Below are positions 32,190-43,470 of a stretch of DNA of 64,000 nt, one piece after another. Source of the stretch: Ancistrus triradiatus. Its lineage: Eukaryota; Chordata; Actinopteri; Siluriformes; Loricariidae. The translations under genes and the position numbers were made by a program. The notes beneath the pieces are model-generated. The model was not told the origin of the DNA. It did no database searches and worked only from the letters and a program-made list of their open reading frames with translations. The DNA is taken from contig JAJAGP010000879.1 in assembly GCA_025084515.1 (NCBI GenBank), positions 208,670 to 272,669 on the forward strand, read 5' to 3'. Numbering within the stretch: the stretch's first letter is position 1; each line of letters opens with the position of its first letter.

Positions 32190-32335
32190 AGATTATTAAG
32201 TACACCTGCTCACTTTCTCATTAATGCAAATATTTAATCGGCCAATCACATGGCAGCAACACATTTATTCATGCAGATATGATCAAGGCGAGCTGCTGAA
32301 GTTCAAAACGAGCATCAGAATGAGCATTTAAGGTG
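32190..32335 (+). mobile_element. Tc1-E left-end fragment
   Basis: CAGATTATTAAGTACACCTG, CGGCCAATCACATGGCAGC and GAGCTGCTGAAGTTC match the 5' region of the Tc1-E copy at 28560; the transposase is absent. Confidence 0.65.
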
Positions 32336-33010
32336 ATTTAATCTAATCTCACCTTCAAATTAACTACTAATCCTAGAGGTTCACATGCTTTTACTTACAT
32401 TTACATTACATTTACAGCATTTAGCAGACGCCCTTATCCAGAGCGACTTACAGTTGATACATTATTACAATCCAAGCAATTGTGGGTTAAGGGCCTTGCT
32501 CAAGGACTCAACAGTGGCAGCCTGGCAGAGGTAGGATTTGAACTCTGGACCTTCTGGTCCATAGTCCAGGACCTTACCCACTAGGCTACCACAGTCCCGC
32601 AGGCTACCACTAATAAGTAATATTGGATCATTTTCCTCAATAAATAAATGCCTAAGTATAATATTTTTGTCTCATTTGTTTAACTGGGTTCTCTTTATCT
32701 ACTTTTATCAGATCCCTGTTCTTTAAATAACACAGGGTGCCCACTCACACCTGATTGTCATCCCATTGATTGAAAACACCTGACTCTAATTTCACCTTCA
32801 AAATAACTGCTAATCCTAGAAGTTCACATACTTTTGCCACTCACTAATATGTAATATTGGATCGATTTCAAATAAATAAATGTACGAGTATAATTTGTTT
32901 AACTGGGTTCTCTATCTACTTTTAGGACTTGTGTGAGGAAAGTCTGATGATATTTTAGTTCATATCTATGTAGAGATCTAGAAAATTCCAAAGGGTTCAC
33001 AAATTTTCAT
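32336..33010 (+). mobile_element. two Tc1-B terminal regions in tandem
   Basis: The block TTCACATACTTTTGCC...CTCAATAAATAAATG...TAACTGGGTTCTCT occurs twice in the same orientation (32336-32720, interrupted by a SINE, and 32705-32930). Between them lies CCTGTTCTTTAAATAACACAG with ACACCTGACTCTAATTTC. The second is followed by GACTTGTGTGAGGAAAGTC and a near-terminal GGGTTCACAAATTTTCATG. No transposase is present. Confidence 0.7.
32393..32598 (-). repeat. SINE S5, inside a Tc1-B end
   Basis: Complete minus-oriented SINE (rc tail ATTTAGCAGACGCCCTTATC, core CAACAGTGGCAGCCTGGC, rc head GGACCTTACCCACTAGGC). It interrupts the Tc1-B block between TTCACATGCTTTT and CCACTAATAAGTAATATTGG, so it is younger than the Tc1-B fragment. 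Confidence 0.85.
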
Positions 33011-34310
33011 GCAGAGAGATACAAACAGCAAGGTACAGGTTTCCAAACACAGGAGTAAAGGCTTTTTGTACTCAATGAGAAAACACAATGACAGGGGGAG
33101 AAGATCAACGCTAAAGCTAAACAAGATGCTAACAAAATGCTAACAGGAAGCTAAAAGCTAACTTGAAGAGAAATAAAATGAACCACAGGAGACACCAACG
33201 ACCAGCGCAACAAGCCAGGATGCTGACTGTGAAAAGAGAGAAGGGTCAGAGGGAAAGCTTTCAGAACATATTAATTGTTAATCATTTGTTAAAATCTTCA
33301 AAAAGTGTCTGATTAATTTGCTACTGTATTTAAAGAATGGTCTAGAATTTGAACAAACATTTTAGAAACGCCTCCACGTCAGCTTCGGCCCCCATCGCAC
33401 GCAGTGTTACACCCCCTCACGTCCAGTCCAGGGCTGCAGGGAATGCAACATGCATTAGAGGTCTGAATGCGAAAAAATGCGAGGGTAATAATAGAACCGG
33501 CTGAGGTCGTACGAGCTCAGCATGTGGGTTGTGTGTGTGTGTTTGTGAGAGAGGATGGAGAAATAGTTAAGCATGACAGAGAACACTAGACAGCTAGACA
33601 GGCCGTGAGAGAAAGGTGAGAAGGAAAAAAAGCAAAAGACTGATAAGCAGATGCTGGACAGAAATACGGCGTCGACGGAACAGAGATTCAATAAGTACAG
33701 AGATGAAACGGACATTCTAATGCAGAAGTGCAAGAGTGCCCCCTAAAGGCTGGCCCCGTATGTGCTGATCTGATTAGTCATGTATGCTGCAATGCCGACT
33801 CACCTACCGAGCATTAAAGAAGAACAGAGTGGAACTGAGAGCTGTTTGTTTAAGACCAGCATTGTGTTCTTACTGAAAAGGAGGATAAAGTCAGACTGTT
33901 TGTGCTGGTTCTGCACAACTACAAGTGAGCACGAGGACACCGATGGTCTGCACCGATGGTCTCACTCTGTCGGTTTGTGTCCCGACAGGTCCTGATTTGT
34001 TCAAATTTGTCCTACCTAATGGACTATAGAGGTCAATATCTGCTTTATGGAACACAGTGATTTGGCAGGTGGGTGAAAGTTTGTCCTGAACCCAGGCTCT
34101 GTGGTAGCACCACACCGAATACAATGTGAAAGCATGAAATATTGGGATGTGATTTCTTCGCCTCAAACCTATACACACCGGACACAATGGTATTTTTTGG
34201 AATTTCATTGCCTGATTCAATTTTTTTTCCATAGTGAGGAAAATGGCCAAAGCCGTTTTACTATAAACTTTAAACTATCTTACTTTATACTATTATTACT
34301 AGACCACTAG
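33011..34310. other. anonymous sequence with a GCTAA-rich block
   Basis: 33110-33175 is rich in GCTAA motifs (GATGCTAACAAAATGCTAAC), like the minus strand of the LTR-type repeats at 8425 and 43220, and may be an LTR remnant. 33240-34310 holds no recognisable feature; the frames 33455-33733 and 33891-34250 lack motifs. Confidence 0.45.
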
Positions 34311-34850
34311 AGTCAAGTCAAAATCAAGACCAAGCCCAGGACACATCGGGACCGAGTCAAGGCCAACACTGGGACACAGAGTACAACACATCAAGTCCAA
34401 ATCATGAAAAAGGCCGTGACACACTGAGTCTGACACATTGAGTCAGAGTCAAGAACAAGACTGGCACACACCGAGTCCGAGTCAAAATTGAGACCGGGAC
34501 AAACTGAGTCAGAGTCAAGAAAAAGACCGTGTCACACCGAGTCCGACACATTGAGTCAGAGTCAAGACTAGGACCACGACACACCGAGTCCGACACATTG
34601 AGTTCGAGTCAAGAACAAGACTGGCACACACCGAGTCCGAGTCAAGATTAAGACCGGGACAAACTGAGTCAGAGTCAAGACCAAGACCGTGTCACACCGA
34701 GTCCGACACATTGAGTCCGAGTCAATACAAAGATCGGCACACATTGAGACCAAGGCAAGACCAAGACTGGGACACACTGAAACCAACACATTGAGTCCGA
34801 GTCAAGAGCAAGACCGGGAGTGACTGACACCAAATTAAGATTCTTTTTCA
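34311..34850. repeat. GAGTC-rich minisatellite with ~160-bp higher-order unit
   Basis: Short units built from GAGTCAAGACCAAGACCGGG, ACACACCGAGTCCGA and ACATTGAGTCAGAGTC. A block at 34437-34596 repeats at 34597 onward with the order of variants preserved, implying a higher-order period of about 160 bp. Minus-strand frames across it are translated repeats. Confidence 0.85.
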
Positions 34851-34985
34851 CCTTTCAAGAATAAAAAGGAAAACTTGACATTACTTTGTAATTCACTTTA
34901 CGTTTATTATATTATTATATATAATATAATATAATATAATATAATTATAATTATTAATATTTAATATTATATTTAATCATATATT

Positions 34986-35036
<51 letters not shown>

Positions 35037-35043
35037 TATATAC

Positions 35044-35080
<37 letters not shown>

Positions 35081-35094
35081 GGCTAACCTTGTTA
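34851..35094. repeat. AT-rich tract with (TA)n and (CA)n
   Basis: TATAATATAATAT-type sequence (34905-34985), about 22 TA dinucleotides (34990-35040), then CA dinucleotides to 35080. Prone to cruciform or slippage. Confidence 0.9.
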
Positions 35095-35500
35095 TTTTGA
35101 GTATGTCTGTTTCACTGTTCCATGGTGATTGTTGGCGAGAAGCAAGTTTGGCGATATTAATAATACTAAATACTATAAGGCAATGACAGTGACATTCATA
35201 CCTGATGCTAACATAATGTGTTTTACTCAGTAAGGTGAGCTGCCAGCTGAAGAGAGAGCAGGAATGGCAAGCCTGTCAGTAGGATTAAAGTGACACCTAC
35301 CGACTGGTCTGAAAACTTAACAGGGTCGAATTTCATTGCTGGCAAGACATTTGTCACATTTTAAGCTTTGCGAGGGTGAGAGGCAAGGGTCAGCGGCTTT
35401 TTGAGGTAGAGTGCATGGAGGGAAATTCATCCTGCCATCACAGGTGACGAGAGATGAGGTTGGTAAGATAACGGGGGTTGAGATAACGAGGTTAGACTGT
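35095..35500 (+). repeat. Rep-I copy 1
   Basis: Shares with 55500-55938 the blocks ATTCATACCTGATGCT, AATTTCATTGCTGGCA, GACATTTGTCACATTTTAAG, GAGTGCATGGAGGGAAAT and the end GAGATAACGAGGTTAGACTG. No coding frame. A DNA-transposon origin is plausible but unproven. Confidence 0.65.
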
Positions 35501-35935
35501 TTATAGCCTAAATTATGGCTATATTATAATCTTAGTCAAACTAAGCCAGTGTAACTTTTGGAAGCAAATGATGGTTATGATTCTGTTTCCCTTCTTATAT
35601 CAAACTTAATCAGAATCACCACATGAAGTCACCTGAATATAACCAACAACATCCATCCATTCATATTATTACATTTAAAAACATATAATATTAATTCCAG
35701 ATTATTAGTAAAGCGAGTGGGTGAAAATGCACACTTACAATCTTAATGTCAGATGTTTCAAAGTAAAATGTGTTCATTGATTGGATACGGAAGGAGAAGA
35801 GCAGCAACTTGTTTTTCCCTATTAGCTAATCAGAGTGCAGATTTTATTTAGCCATGTAGAGAAAGGACTGATTTATTCTGTTTTAATGGATTGTTGATTA
35901 TTGAAAAAAGTTCAGTTTATAATTAACATTACCTC
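35501..35935. other. anonymous sequence
   Basis: No recognisable feature. Confidence 0.4.
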
Positions 35936-36060
35936 AGACAGCCACATTGGACTTGGCTGGTCTCGAAAACAATTTCTGAGTCCAGCTTACCCCAAGATCA
36001 AGACATGACTGAGTCCAAATGAGTTCAAGATCGAGACCAGACCCAAGTATTACAACACTA
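35936..36060. repeat. detached end of the GAGTC minisatellite
   Basis: GACTGAGTCCAAATGAGTTC, GATCGAGACCAGACCCAAG and TATTACAACACTA resemble the array at 34311-34850. The two pieces are probably one repeat split by about 1.1 kb containing the AT tract and Rep-I. Confidence 0.5.
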
Positions 36061-37854
36061 ATAACCAGCAAACCTGCTCACTACTTTTCATCGGTGGTCT
36101 TTGTTCAAATTCCTGTTACATGTATTTTGAAAGAACTCATATTTCTTGGCCAACAAGTCATCACCAAAAGTCAGTAGGAAGCTCTTCCCTCCCTCGGCGC
36201 AACCGTAAGAGAACAACTATTCTCCTACATGTACACTTTTTCAAGGGATCTGGGGGCGTGTCATTAAATATTCAAGAGATAAGTTGGTGGAAGGCTGCAA
36301 GTGCCGAGTCCTCGGGCTGTCTATTAGGCAAACACAGCTCTGTGAATGACAGAGCCAATTAAGAAGGTTAGGATCTCTGACACTGAAAGACCCAATACGC
36401 TGCAGATTCGGCCCGGAAACCTTGGTCGGCTTCCAACAAGGACATATCAATATGCATGAGAGTCATAGTTAGTGGAAAGTGAGTCTGTAACTGGGTGCCT
36501 GGATGTGTGTAGTTTAGGGAGAGGGTTAAAAAAGCAAAGCATGCCATGTTACCCCCAGCATCATCTCTGCATCATAATTTATGGGTTTATATATGGGCAT
36601 TTTGTGCATGTTGATGTGTATGGATTACATTGACATGAAAGCATGGTAGCTCCAGAAACACAAGCACACACAATGGAATATAAACATAAATAAACATACC
36701 TCACCGGCTGCACATAACCAAGAGGGAATGAGTCCAGTTGAAGAAACACTCATTTACAGAACAGGCAATGCAGTATCACCTTTTAACCATTAAGTAGGTA
36801 AATCTAGACTGGAGCTACTAGTAAAAAGACAGTGGTCACATGACCGGCGCTCAGCACTTTTAGTTATACGTAGGTGAAGCAGCACGGAGCTTGTAGTGTT
36901 AAGCAGAGAACTTTATCATTTCACTTCATGTCTCTGCTTGTGTGAGTGTCCTAAAAGTGTTAAAGGTAGTTAATGCAAAGTAAGTCAAAATTCATGGCAC
37001 TATATTACATTTAAAAAAAATTAAACAAAACATGAAAGTATGACATAAATAATATTTATGGCAGTTAGAAGACAGATTTTTATTTCCTGTTATAATTGTT
37101 TGTTAAGACCTCGATCGATAAAGCAAACAGACTTCGCTCACCTTTCTACTTCTTCATGTGCTCAGTAAATGTTCGATGGAGTTCAAGTCAGGTGAACATA
37201 CCAGATACTAGTACATACTGAAATGTATGGGTTTTTTTTCAAAGATTCAACTTTTCACTCAAATTGTTATGCTGATTATATGATTTTTAATGAGAAATGT
37301 TGTATTACTTTAGAGAAAAAATGCAAAATACAAGATGGTGACCTCAGACTTTTGGTCCCCATTTTATAATTAAGCACCAATACACTCAAGGTTTGTGCTA
37401 TAACGTGAGGGTTGCAGCATGAACCGCGAGTGTATGATTGCGATTATACCACAGTTCCATTATCACCATGTTGTTTAGTTTTAAGATAGAGGACAGAAAA
37501 AAATTGTAATTTTTTCGTGAGGTAAAATAACTCCATTCTATCGCTGTTAAAACATCATCACCAGACCTATGGCCTTCAGCCATGATAGTCGAGAAGCATC
37601 AATTCCCAATAACAGCTTATTATACAGAAAATAAACACAAATATGTCTACTGACAACTTTTAAGTTTATTTACATTCAGCAAATAAAATGCATCTGATTT
37701 ATAAAGTAGGTTATTATTAAGATACACTATTCTACCAACAGAAGCTAATCTGAGTGAGATCCTGGGTTAACGAAAGACTCTGAATCAGTTATAACTTCCG
37801 CTACTGATCACACGTGAACAAACATATGTGCTTCCCCTATTTTAAAACCCACCA
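36061..37854. other. anonymous sequence
   Basis: About 1.8 kb without recognised repeats or coding motifs. The frames at 36120-36362 and 36241-36450 overlap on opposite strands and show no family motif. Confidence 0.45.
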
Positions 37855-38025
37855 GCCACCACTGATGGACCAGAAGGTTCATGGTTCAAGCTGAATCACT
37901 GCCCCGTCCAAGGACCTGCCATTGGACCCGCTGTTGCTTGGATGGCATGTTGTAAGATTGCATTAGTTGTAAGTCGTTCTGGACAAGCATGTCTGCTAAA
38001 TGACTATTGACGTAAATGCTAAAGA
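37855..38025 (+). repeat. old SINE copy
   Basis: Recognisable but diverged: GACCAGAAGGTTCATGGTTC (B-box region), TTGCTTGGATGGCATGTTG, GTTGTAAGTCGTTCTGGACA, GTCTGCTAAATGACTATTG. Confidence 0.7.
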
Positions 38026-38639
38026 ATTAATTTAAGAATGTGGCCATTTGTATGCAGCTGCCAAGTCCAGAAGGTTGAGAAACGATATTGAGTTTATTTT
38101 GGCTCTCTTTAGAGTTCAGAGTTAATTGAACATGCTTTTGTGTAACAGTATACTCTTAATTGTCTATTGATTAGAAGTAAAACTGGAATACATTAACACT
38201 TAAAAAATGGACTTACTGTAAAACAGGGATCGATATCACAAACAATCGGTATTATCAGCTAACCGACAATAAAACTGTAATTAATATGGCTGTTTGTTTG
38301 GTTTTTAAATCAATCCCTAATCTGATGTTTCTATGAAATCGTGTGCTATGTTAGATATGATATTAGGCATCAGGAATATATCGGTTCTTCTAAACTAACA
38401 CAGTTATGGACTGTATGTTTAATTAGTGTGTTGAAAGACATTTATTTATGTTCTTCCATTGTTTATTCACCCACTCTGCACAAACTACACCTGTAAAGTC
38501 TGCCATTCAGCAGCTGGCCAACAACTAGTCATCTTTTTAAAAAAGACTGAGAAATAATTATATATGGACATCATACTATTACTAAAATAACAAATCTAAG
38601 AGTGGTGCAGCACTGCATATCTTCCTTAGCTCTTTGCAC
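38026..38639. other. anonymous sequence
   Basis: No recognisable feature. Confidence 0.4.
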
Positions 38640-39610
38640 CTTAATGTTCTTAAGCTTCCTACCTTGACTGAAAGTCCCTTCTCCTGCTTCCTTCTGATTT
38701 CTCTCCAAGTTCCTATGCACCGTCCATTCAAGCTTCTCCCCTTCATCCAATTTACTCCTTATTTTCTGAGTTCTCCAGACTATCCATGAGTATTTTCCTG
38801 AATTCCTTTCCAAACTTCCTAACTTCCCTAGTTTCGCACTGAGTTTTTGAGATGCTGTCTTCCTGAGTGTCTGACTTCATTCCATTCACCTTTTCCTTCT
38901 TTTTGTATTTCTTTATTGTTCTTTCCAGTTTTTTTCCTGGTTCCTTACTTCTATCTTCATACCTTCTTTTACCTTTCCAAGTTCTTTCTAATTTGAGTTC
39001 ATTTTAATTTCCTTTCTGAGTTGTTTCCTTTTTAAGTTCCTTCTTTCCTTAGCTCATAAATTTTTTTTCTGAGTTTCTTCCTTCCTGATTTACTTCATTT
39101 TTTTCCTGCTTTCTTTCCTTTCTGAATTACTTCCATCTTTCCTCCCCAAGTTAATTCTTTCCTTTCTGAGTTCCTTTCTTTTTTCCTTCTTGAGCTCCCT
39201 CTTTCCTTTCTGAGTTCCTTCTGTCCTTCCCGAGCTTCTTATTTCCTTTGAGTTCCGTCTTTCTTTTCTTCCTGAGCCCCTTTTTTCATTTCTGAGTTCC
39301 TTTCTTCCTGAGTTCATTCTTTTCTTCCTTCTTTCCTTTCTGAGTTCCTTCCATATTTTATCCCCAAGTTCATTCTTTCCTTCCTGACTTCCACCCTTTT
39401 TGCCCTTTTGAATTCCTTCTTCTTGAATTTCCCACTTTCCTTTTTTCCTGAGTTCTGTCCTTCCAAAATTCCTTCTTTCCAAGCTCCTGTGCGTGTCCCA
39501 AGTTGTGTCCCTCAGATCCTTACTTCTATTCCAAATTTCTTAAATGTGTTCTTCTTGTTTTTCTTTCCTTCTTGTCTTTTTAAGGTTCATAGTTTTCACC
39601 CTTTTTTGAG
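38640..39610. repeat. polypyrimidine tract with TTCCTTTCTGAGTTCC units
   Basis: Almost 1 kb of pyrimidine-rich plus strand built from irregular TTCCTTTCTGAGTTCCTT-like units. Its purine-rich complement yields a 130-residue Lys/Glu/Arg-rich frame (39090-39482) that is a composition artefact. Similar pyrimidine bias resumes at 40040-40220. Confidence 0.85.
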
Positions 39611-39611
39611 G

Positions 39612-39800
39612 TGGCACTGATGCAAGCAGTCACCGCACAGCTCCAGAGATCCACGGTTCGATCCTGACCTTGAACTACACCTGTGTAAAGTTTGCATGTC
39701 CTCCCCATGTCGTGTTTTCTCCAAGTACTCTGGTTTCCTCCCACATTCCAAAGACATGCATTAGGTCAACTGGTCACTCTCTCCTGTTATGAATAATCAT
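39612..39800 (+). repeat. second SINE type (GTTTGCATGTCCTCCCC core)
   Basis: Carries a tRNA-like B-box (GGTTCGATCCTGAC) and the core AGTTTGCATGTCCTCCCC, CTCTGGTTTCCTCCCACATT, CCAAAGACATGCATTAGG. This core is widespread in vertebrate tRNA SINEs and differs from SINEs S1-S7. A new SINE is inserted at its 3' side. Confidence 0.65.
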
Positions 39801-39801
39801 C

Positions 39802-40012
39802 AATGTTGATGGGACTGTGGTAGCCTAGTGGTTAAGGTACTGGACTTTGGCCAAGAAGGTCCAGGGTTCAAATCCCACCTCTGCCAAGCTGCCACTGTTG
39901 GGTCCTTGAGCAAGGCCCTTAACCCACATTTGCTTGGATTGTAAGACTGTACCAATTGTAAGTTGCTCTGGATAAGGGCGTCTGCTAAATGCTGTGAATG
40001 TAAATGTTGATG
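39802..40012 (+). repeat. SINE S6 with AATGTTGATG target duplication
   Basis: Complete SINE (39812-40002), flanked by the direct repeat AATGTTGATG at 39802-39811 and 40003-40012. Head GACTGTGGTAGCCTAGTGG, B-box GGTTCAAATCCC, core GCCACTGTTGGGTCCTTG, tail CTCTGGATAAGGGCGTCTGC. The intact 10-bp duplication and good match to S2 mark it as one of the youngest insertions. Confidence 0.92.
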
Positions 40013-41039
40013 TGAGGTTAAATAAATAAACAAGCAAACCTTTTCCTTTCCCCTTCTTTATTTTATTTAATTCTTTGTGACTTACTTCTGAATTTGTTCC
40101 GAGCTCCATCCTTCCTTCTTTCTTGTACTGAGTTTGTCATTTATCATCTGAAAAGTGTCCGTTTTTGTTCCGTCCTTCTGAAGTTCTTTTGTGCTTCTTT
40201 CCAGCCAAGAAACTCTTTCTATTTATTATATAAAAGGTATCATAATATGACAAGGTGCTCAGGTGGCATAGCTACAATTAGCAAGCCCTTCACCCTGATT
40301 CAGCCTGAGCTGTGCCTTCTGGCAAGGTTGAAATCTGGAATCCGCAAAGTTGTAATTGGCCTGGGTACACAACTGTCTACAGTCATGCATGGAGTCAGCT
40401 CTTCTGGACTCCAACTCCCAGAATACTCTGCCTGCCTGATTGTATTATTTGTGGCATTATAATAAATTGCTGTTGGAGAATAAATGTAATAAATGTGATT
40501 GTTTTTTTGTTTTTTCTAAAGATGTGATGGACAATACATAAAAGTATGAAAGAAATAAAAAAGAAAACGATTAAAAAAAAAATGTTTAATTGCTCTGTTA
40601 ATCATTTTGGTCCAAGACATCATTTATCCTAGGCTGAAAGTTCCAGGATCCTGATTTGGGTCATTCTGCAGATCTAAACCAAAATTTGTTCAGAAGTTTT
40701 CCTCTGTGCTTCATACAAATGCTCATCAGAGCTCGATATTTTTTTTCTTTTTCACAAGGTAATTCCTTTTGCCCCCTTCTAAAAATTTAACTATGCCCTT
40801 TTATATACCTTATTAATAAAAAGCAACGTTTCTGTTCTTGCCCACCCAAAGCTGACGTCCCAGTAACGCCTCTGCTACTAAAAATAATGAAAATAATAAT
40901 GCGACGAGGTTCAGAACCACTCTGTTTCCATAGACAGAAATTGCACTGCACTGCAGTGTTTGAATACCAAGCAGCAAACATGACTGAAGAAGTCCTGTGT
41001 GCAAAAAGCTCGGTGTGAGGCCGTTCTTTAAAGTCTCCT
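40013..41039. other. anonymous sequence
   Basis: Pyrimidine-biased to 40240. 40250-40460 has a possible repeat ending in AATAAATTGC with a ZNF143-like AACTCCCAGAATACTC at about 40409. The rest is unremarkable. The 162-residue minus frame that begins at 41301 and ends at 40813 has no recognisable domain. Confidence 0.4.
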
Positions 41040-41670
41040 CTTGATGCCAGGACAAAACGCAGTGCGGTTTCCCAGAGGACGTATATGAAAAAAAACTGTT
41101 TGGAATACGTGCTTTGACAAAAGAACAAGAGACATTTGAAATGGATAGCAACCCAAAGAGAGTGACAGGTAAGATGTGGAGTCTGAAGTCACAGTGGGAT
41201 TCGTATATCATATCGTACAAAGCACCTCGGTTCAATAACTTGATATTTATGGTGTTCCAGATCCAGCATGGAAAATCATCCACAGCTATTTTTGGCAGCA
41301 CAGTTCATCTTTGTAATAAGGGAATGTCAGGTGGGGCCGAGCCAAGGAGCAGAAGTTTGATTTGGCCTAATTTGACAGTCCTGACCAGTGGAGCAGAGTA
41401 GCTATCAATCTGTGATTCGTGAGACTGCATATGAACTTCATTTTACAGTTCTGCTAATGCTGCTCTCAAGATGAGAAAATCATCAGAGATACAAAATAAT
41501 CAAGGAACCAGTGAACCAGAGATGGAACTGAGTGTTAATTAAGCAATATAACACAAGTGGGAGTGTGTTCTTGCAAATGTCATCACGGCTGCGCTTTGGT
41601 CGCACTCACAAGCTGAAGGCGAGTGCCATAGATCATTACAGCCATGATGTTATTTGTGATAACACACATA
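41040..41670. repeat. local tandem duplication, copy 1
   Basis: Shares with 41765-42185 the ordered blocks AAAACGCAGTGCGGTTTCCC (cf. AAAACACAGTGTGGTTTTCC), AGAGTGACAGGTAAGAT, TCATCTTTGTAATAAGGGAA, AGTAGCTATCAATCTGTGAT, ACTGCATATGAACTTCATTT and CAGCCATGATGTTATT. Copy 1 is longer because of about 130 bp after the GTAAGAT block and about 60 bp further on. Confidence 0.75.
41051..41168 (+). other. exon-like segment with donor-like CAG|GTAAGA
   Basis: Preceded by a pyrimidine-leaning stretch ending CCAG (41050) and followed by GTAAGA (41169). One frame is open throughout and reads DKTQCGFPEDVYEKKLFG then IRALTKEQETFEMDSNPKRV. I do not recognise the protein. The partner copy at about 41777-41888 has a frameshift but keeps the donor-like site. 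It could be a duplicated exon remnant or chance within a repeat. Confidence 0.2.
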
Positions 41671-41764
41671 AAATAAAGAAAAGAAAGAAACAACAAAGCA
41701 ATGAAGCCCCAAATGTCATACTTAATATGCTTTATTACTGATAATACCTTCCACAAAAAGGTAG

Positions 41765-42185
41765 GTCCAAAACAAATGATAAAACACAGTGTGGTTTTCC
41801 AAAGAACTTATATGAAAAAAACTGTTGGAATATGTGCCTTGACAAAAAAACAAAACACATTTGATAGAAACCCAAAAAGAGTGACAGGTAAGATATTCAT
41901 CTTTGTACTAAGGGAATGTTAGAGTAATAGAGTAGCTATCAATCTGTGATTCCCAAAACTGCATATGAACTTCATTTTATAGTCCTCCTAATGCTGCTCT
42001 CAAGCTGAGAAAATCACCAAAGATAGAAAAAAACTAGGAAGCAGTGATCAGTATCCTTAGGTTCATCCTGTAGGGATGGAACTGATTATTAAATAGACAA
42101 TAAAACATGAGGAGGAGTGTGTTATCACAAATAACTGTGAGCAAAAGGTGGAAAACAGCCATGATGTTATTCGTGATGTTATTGG
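41765..42185. repeat. local tandem duplication, copy 2
   Basis: Head-to-tail partner of 41040-41670, shorter by two internal segments. Divergence is moderate, so the event is not recent. Confidence 0.75.
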
Positions 42186-42503
42186 TGATCTACCAAAAAG
42201 CAGGTGCACAAGAAATTGCAGTTATAACGATAATTCCCTACCCTGCTCTAACACAGGACACTATAAAAGTCATAAGCTTTGTAACACTGTCACACAAATG
42301 ATAAATGTTAGTGTGAAGTACAAAGTGCAAATAACTGGTATGAAAGGAAAAAAATAACTAAAAGTAAAAATCATGAGTATTAAACAATTTTTCATCCCCT
42401 ATTATAATACTGGTGTTTTATTTTATTTTTTTTTTATTGTTGGGATGTGGGTTTTAAAACAGTGCTGTTTTTTTTAACTTTAGCTAAAAACTCCATAGAA
42501 ATA
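42186..42503. other. anonymous sequence
   Basis: AT-rich, no recognised feature. Confidence 0.4.
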
Positions 42504-42674
42504 CAGTGGTACCTCGATTCTCGCCCACTTCAGAACTTGTCAAATTTAGTTCTCCTCATTTTCATTCTCGGTTCTTGTCGTTTGCCTGGTACTCGATGCG
42601 TTTGCTTAAATTTGTATGAGTTGAGTCACGTGACTTGTTCCAGCTGAAACTCGATTCGACACAGTGATTCGGTG

Positions 42675-43060
42675 ATTAAGATTCACAGCTCTTATGTTCA
42701 TGAGTCCACCATCAGAAGAACACTGAACAACAATAGTGTGCATGGCAGGGTTGCAAGGAGAAAGCCACTGCTCTCCAAAAAGAACATTGTTCCTCGTCTG
42801 CAGTTTGCTAAAGATCACGTGGACAAGCCAGAAGGCTATTGGAAGAATGTTTTGTGGATGGATGAGACCAAAATAAAACTTTTTGGTTTAAAAAGAAAAG
42901 CATTATGTTTGGAGAAAGGAAAACACTGCATTCCAGCATAAGAACCTTATCCTATCTGTGAAACATGGTGGTGGTAGTATCATGGTTTGTTCCTGTTTTG
43001 TTGCATCTGGGCCAGGACGGCTTGCCATCAGTGATGGAACAATGAATTCTGAATGATATC
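42675..43060 (+). mobile_element. Tc1-B transposase fragment inside Rep-H
   Basis: In-frame: HESTIRRTLNNNSVHGRVAR, LQFAKDHVDKPEGYWKNV, LWMDETKIKLFG (first catalytic Asp), then SIMVC. The frame is intact across the point where the copy at 52953 has an extra A. It has no termini, so it was probably placed here by a non-transposition event or heavy deletion. Confidence 0.8.
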
Positions 43061-43219
43061 CCTCTTATCCTCTTGGCTTTCAGGCTGAGCAGATATCATT
43101 ATCAGCTAGTGCCCTGAGTTCATCAAGTGTTTTGCTTTACTTTATATTCCTCACTAAATGACATGAAATGTTTCAAACTTAATTATAAAATAAGCTTTGT
43201 GTTAATGATTTTGGGTAAC

Positions 43220-43470
43220 TGTGTCACGCTCGGGGCAAGGAAGGACTACGGAGGCGTACGTACATGCAAGTGCTCAAGGTTTATTTACAATGAACATATT
43301 GACAAGACAAACAGAACGACTAAATGAAGAAACAGGGCTAACAAAGTGATGCTATTAAGCAAGATAAAAGGCAAGTCACACAACTAACGCTAACAAGAGG
43401 CTCAATCAAAAAGCTAACAAACAACAAAACTAAACACAACACCAAGCTTAAACATAGAACAGTTAATATA
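43220..43470 (-). mobile_element. LTR fragment inside Rep-H
   Basis: Plus strand begins TGTCACGCTCGGGGCAAGG. Read on the minus strand the segment has GCTAA/TTAGC-rich DNA, a TGTAAATAAACC polyadenylation-like site and ends CGAGCGTGACA, parallel to the solo LTR at 49409. The upstream (U3) end is missing, and no target duplication was found. Confidence 0.5.

Noticed and set aside
33891..34250. 119-residue minus frame
   Set aside because: No motif, no homology to other repeats here, and no splice or start context; likely chance.
34402..34789. Two minus-strand repeat-protein-like frames
   Set aside because: Translated minisatellite; the frames shift with unit length.
39090..39482. 130-residue Lys/Glu/Arg-rich minus frame
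   Set aside because: Translation of the polypyrimidine tract's complement.
40813..41301. 162-residue minus-strand open frame, the longest in the window
   Set aside because: No recognisable domain, hydrophobic and biased composition, antisense to a duplicated block whose other copy does not keep the frame.
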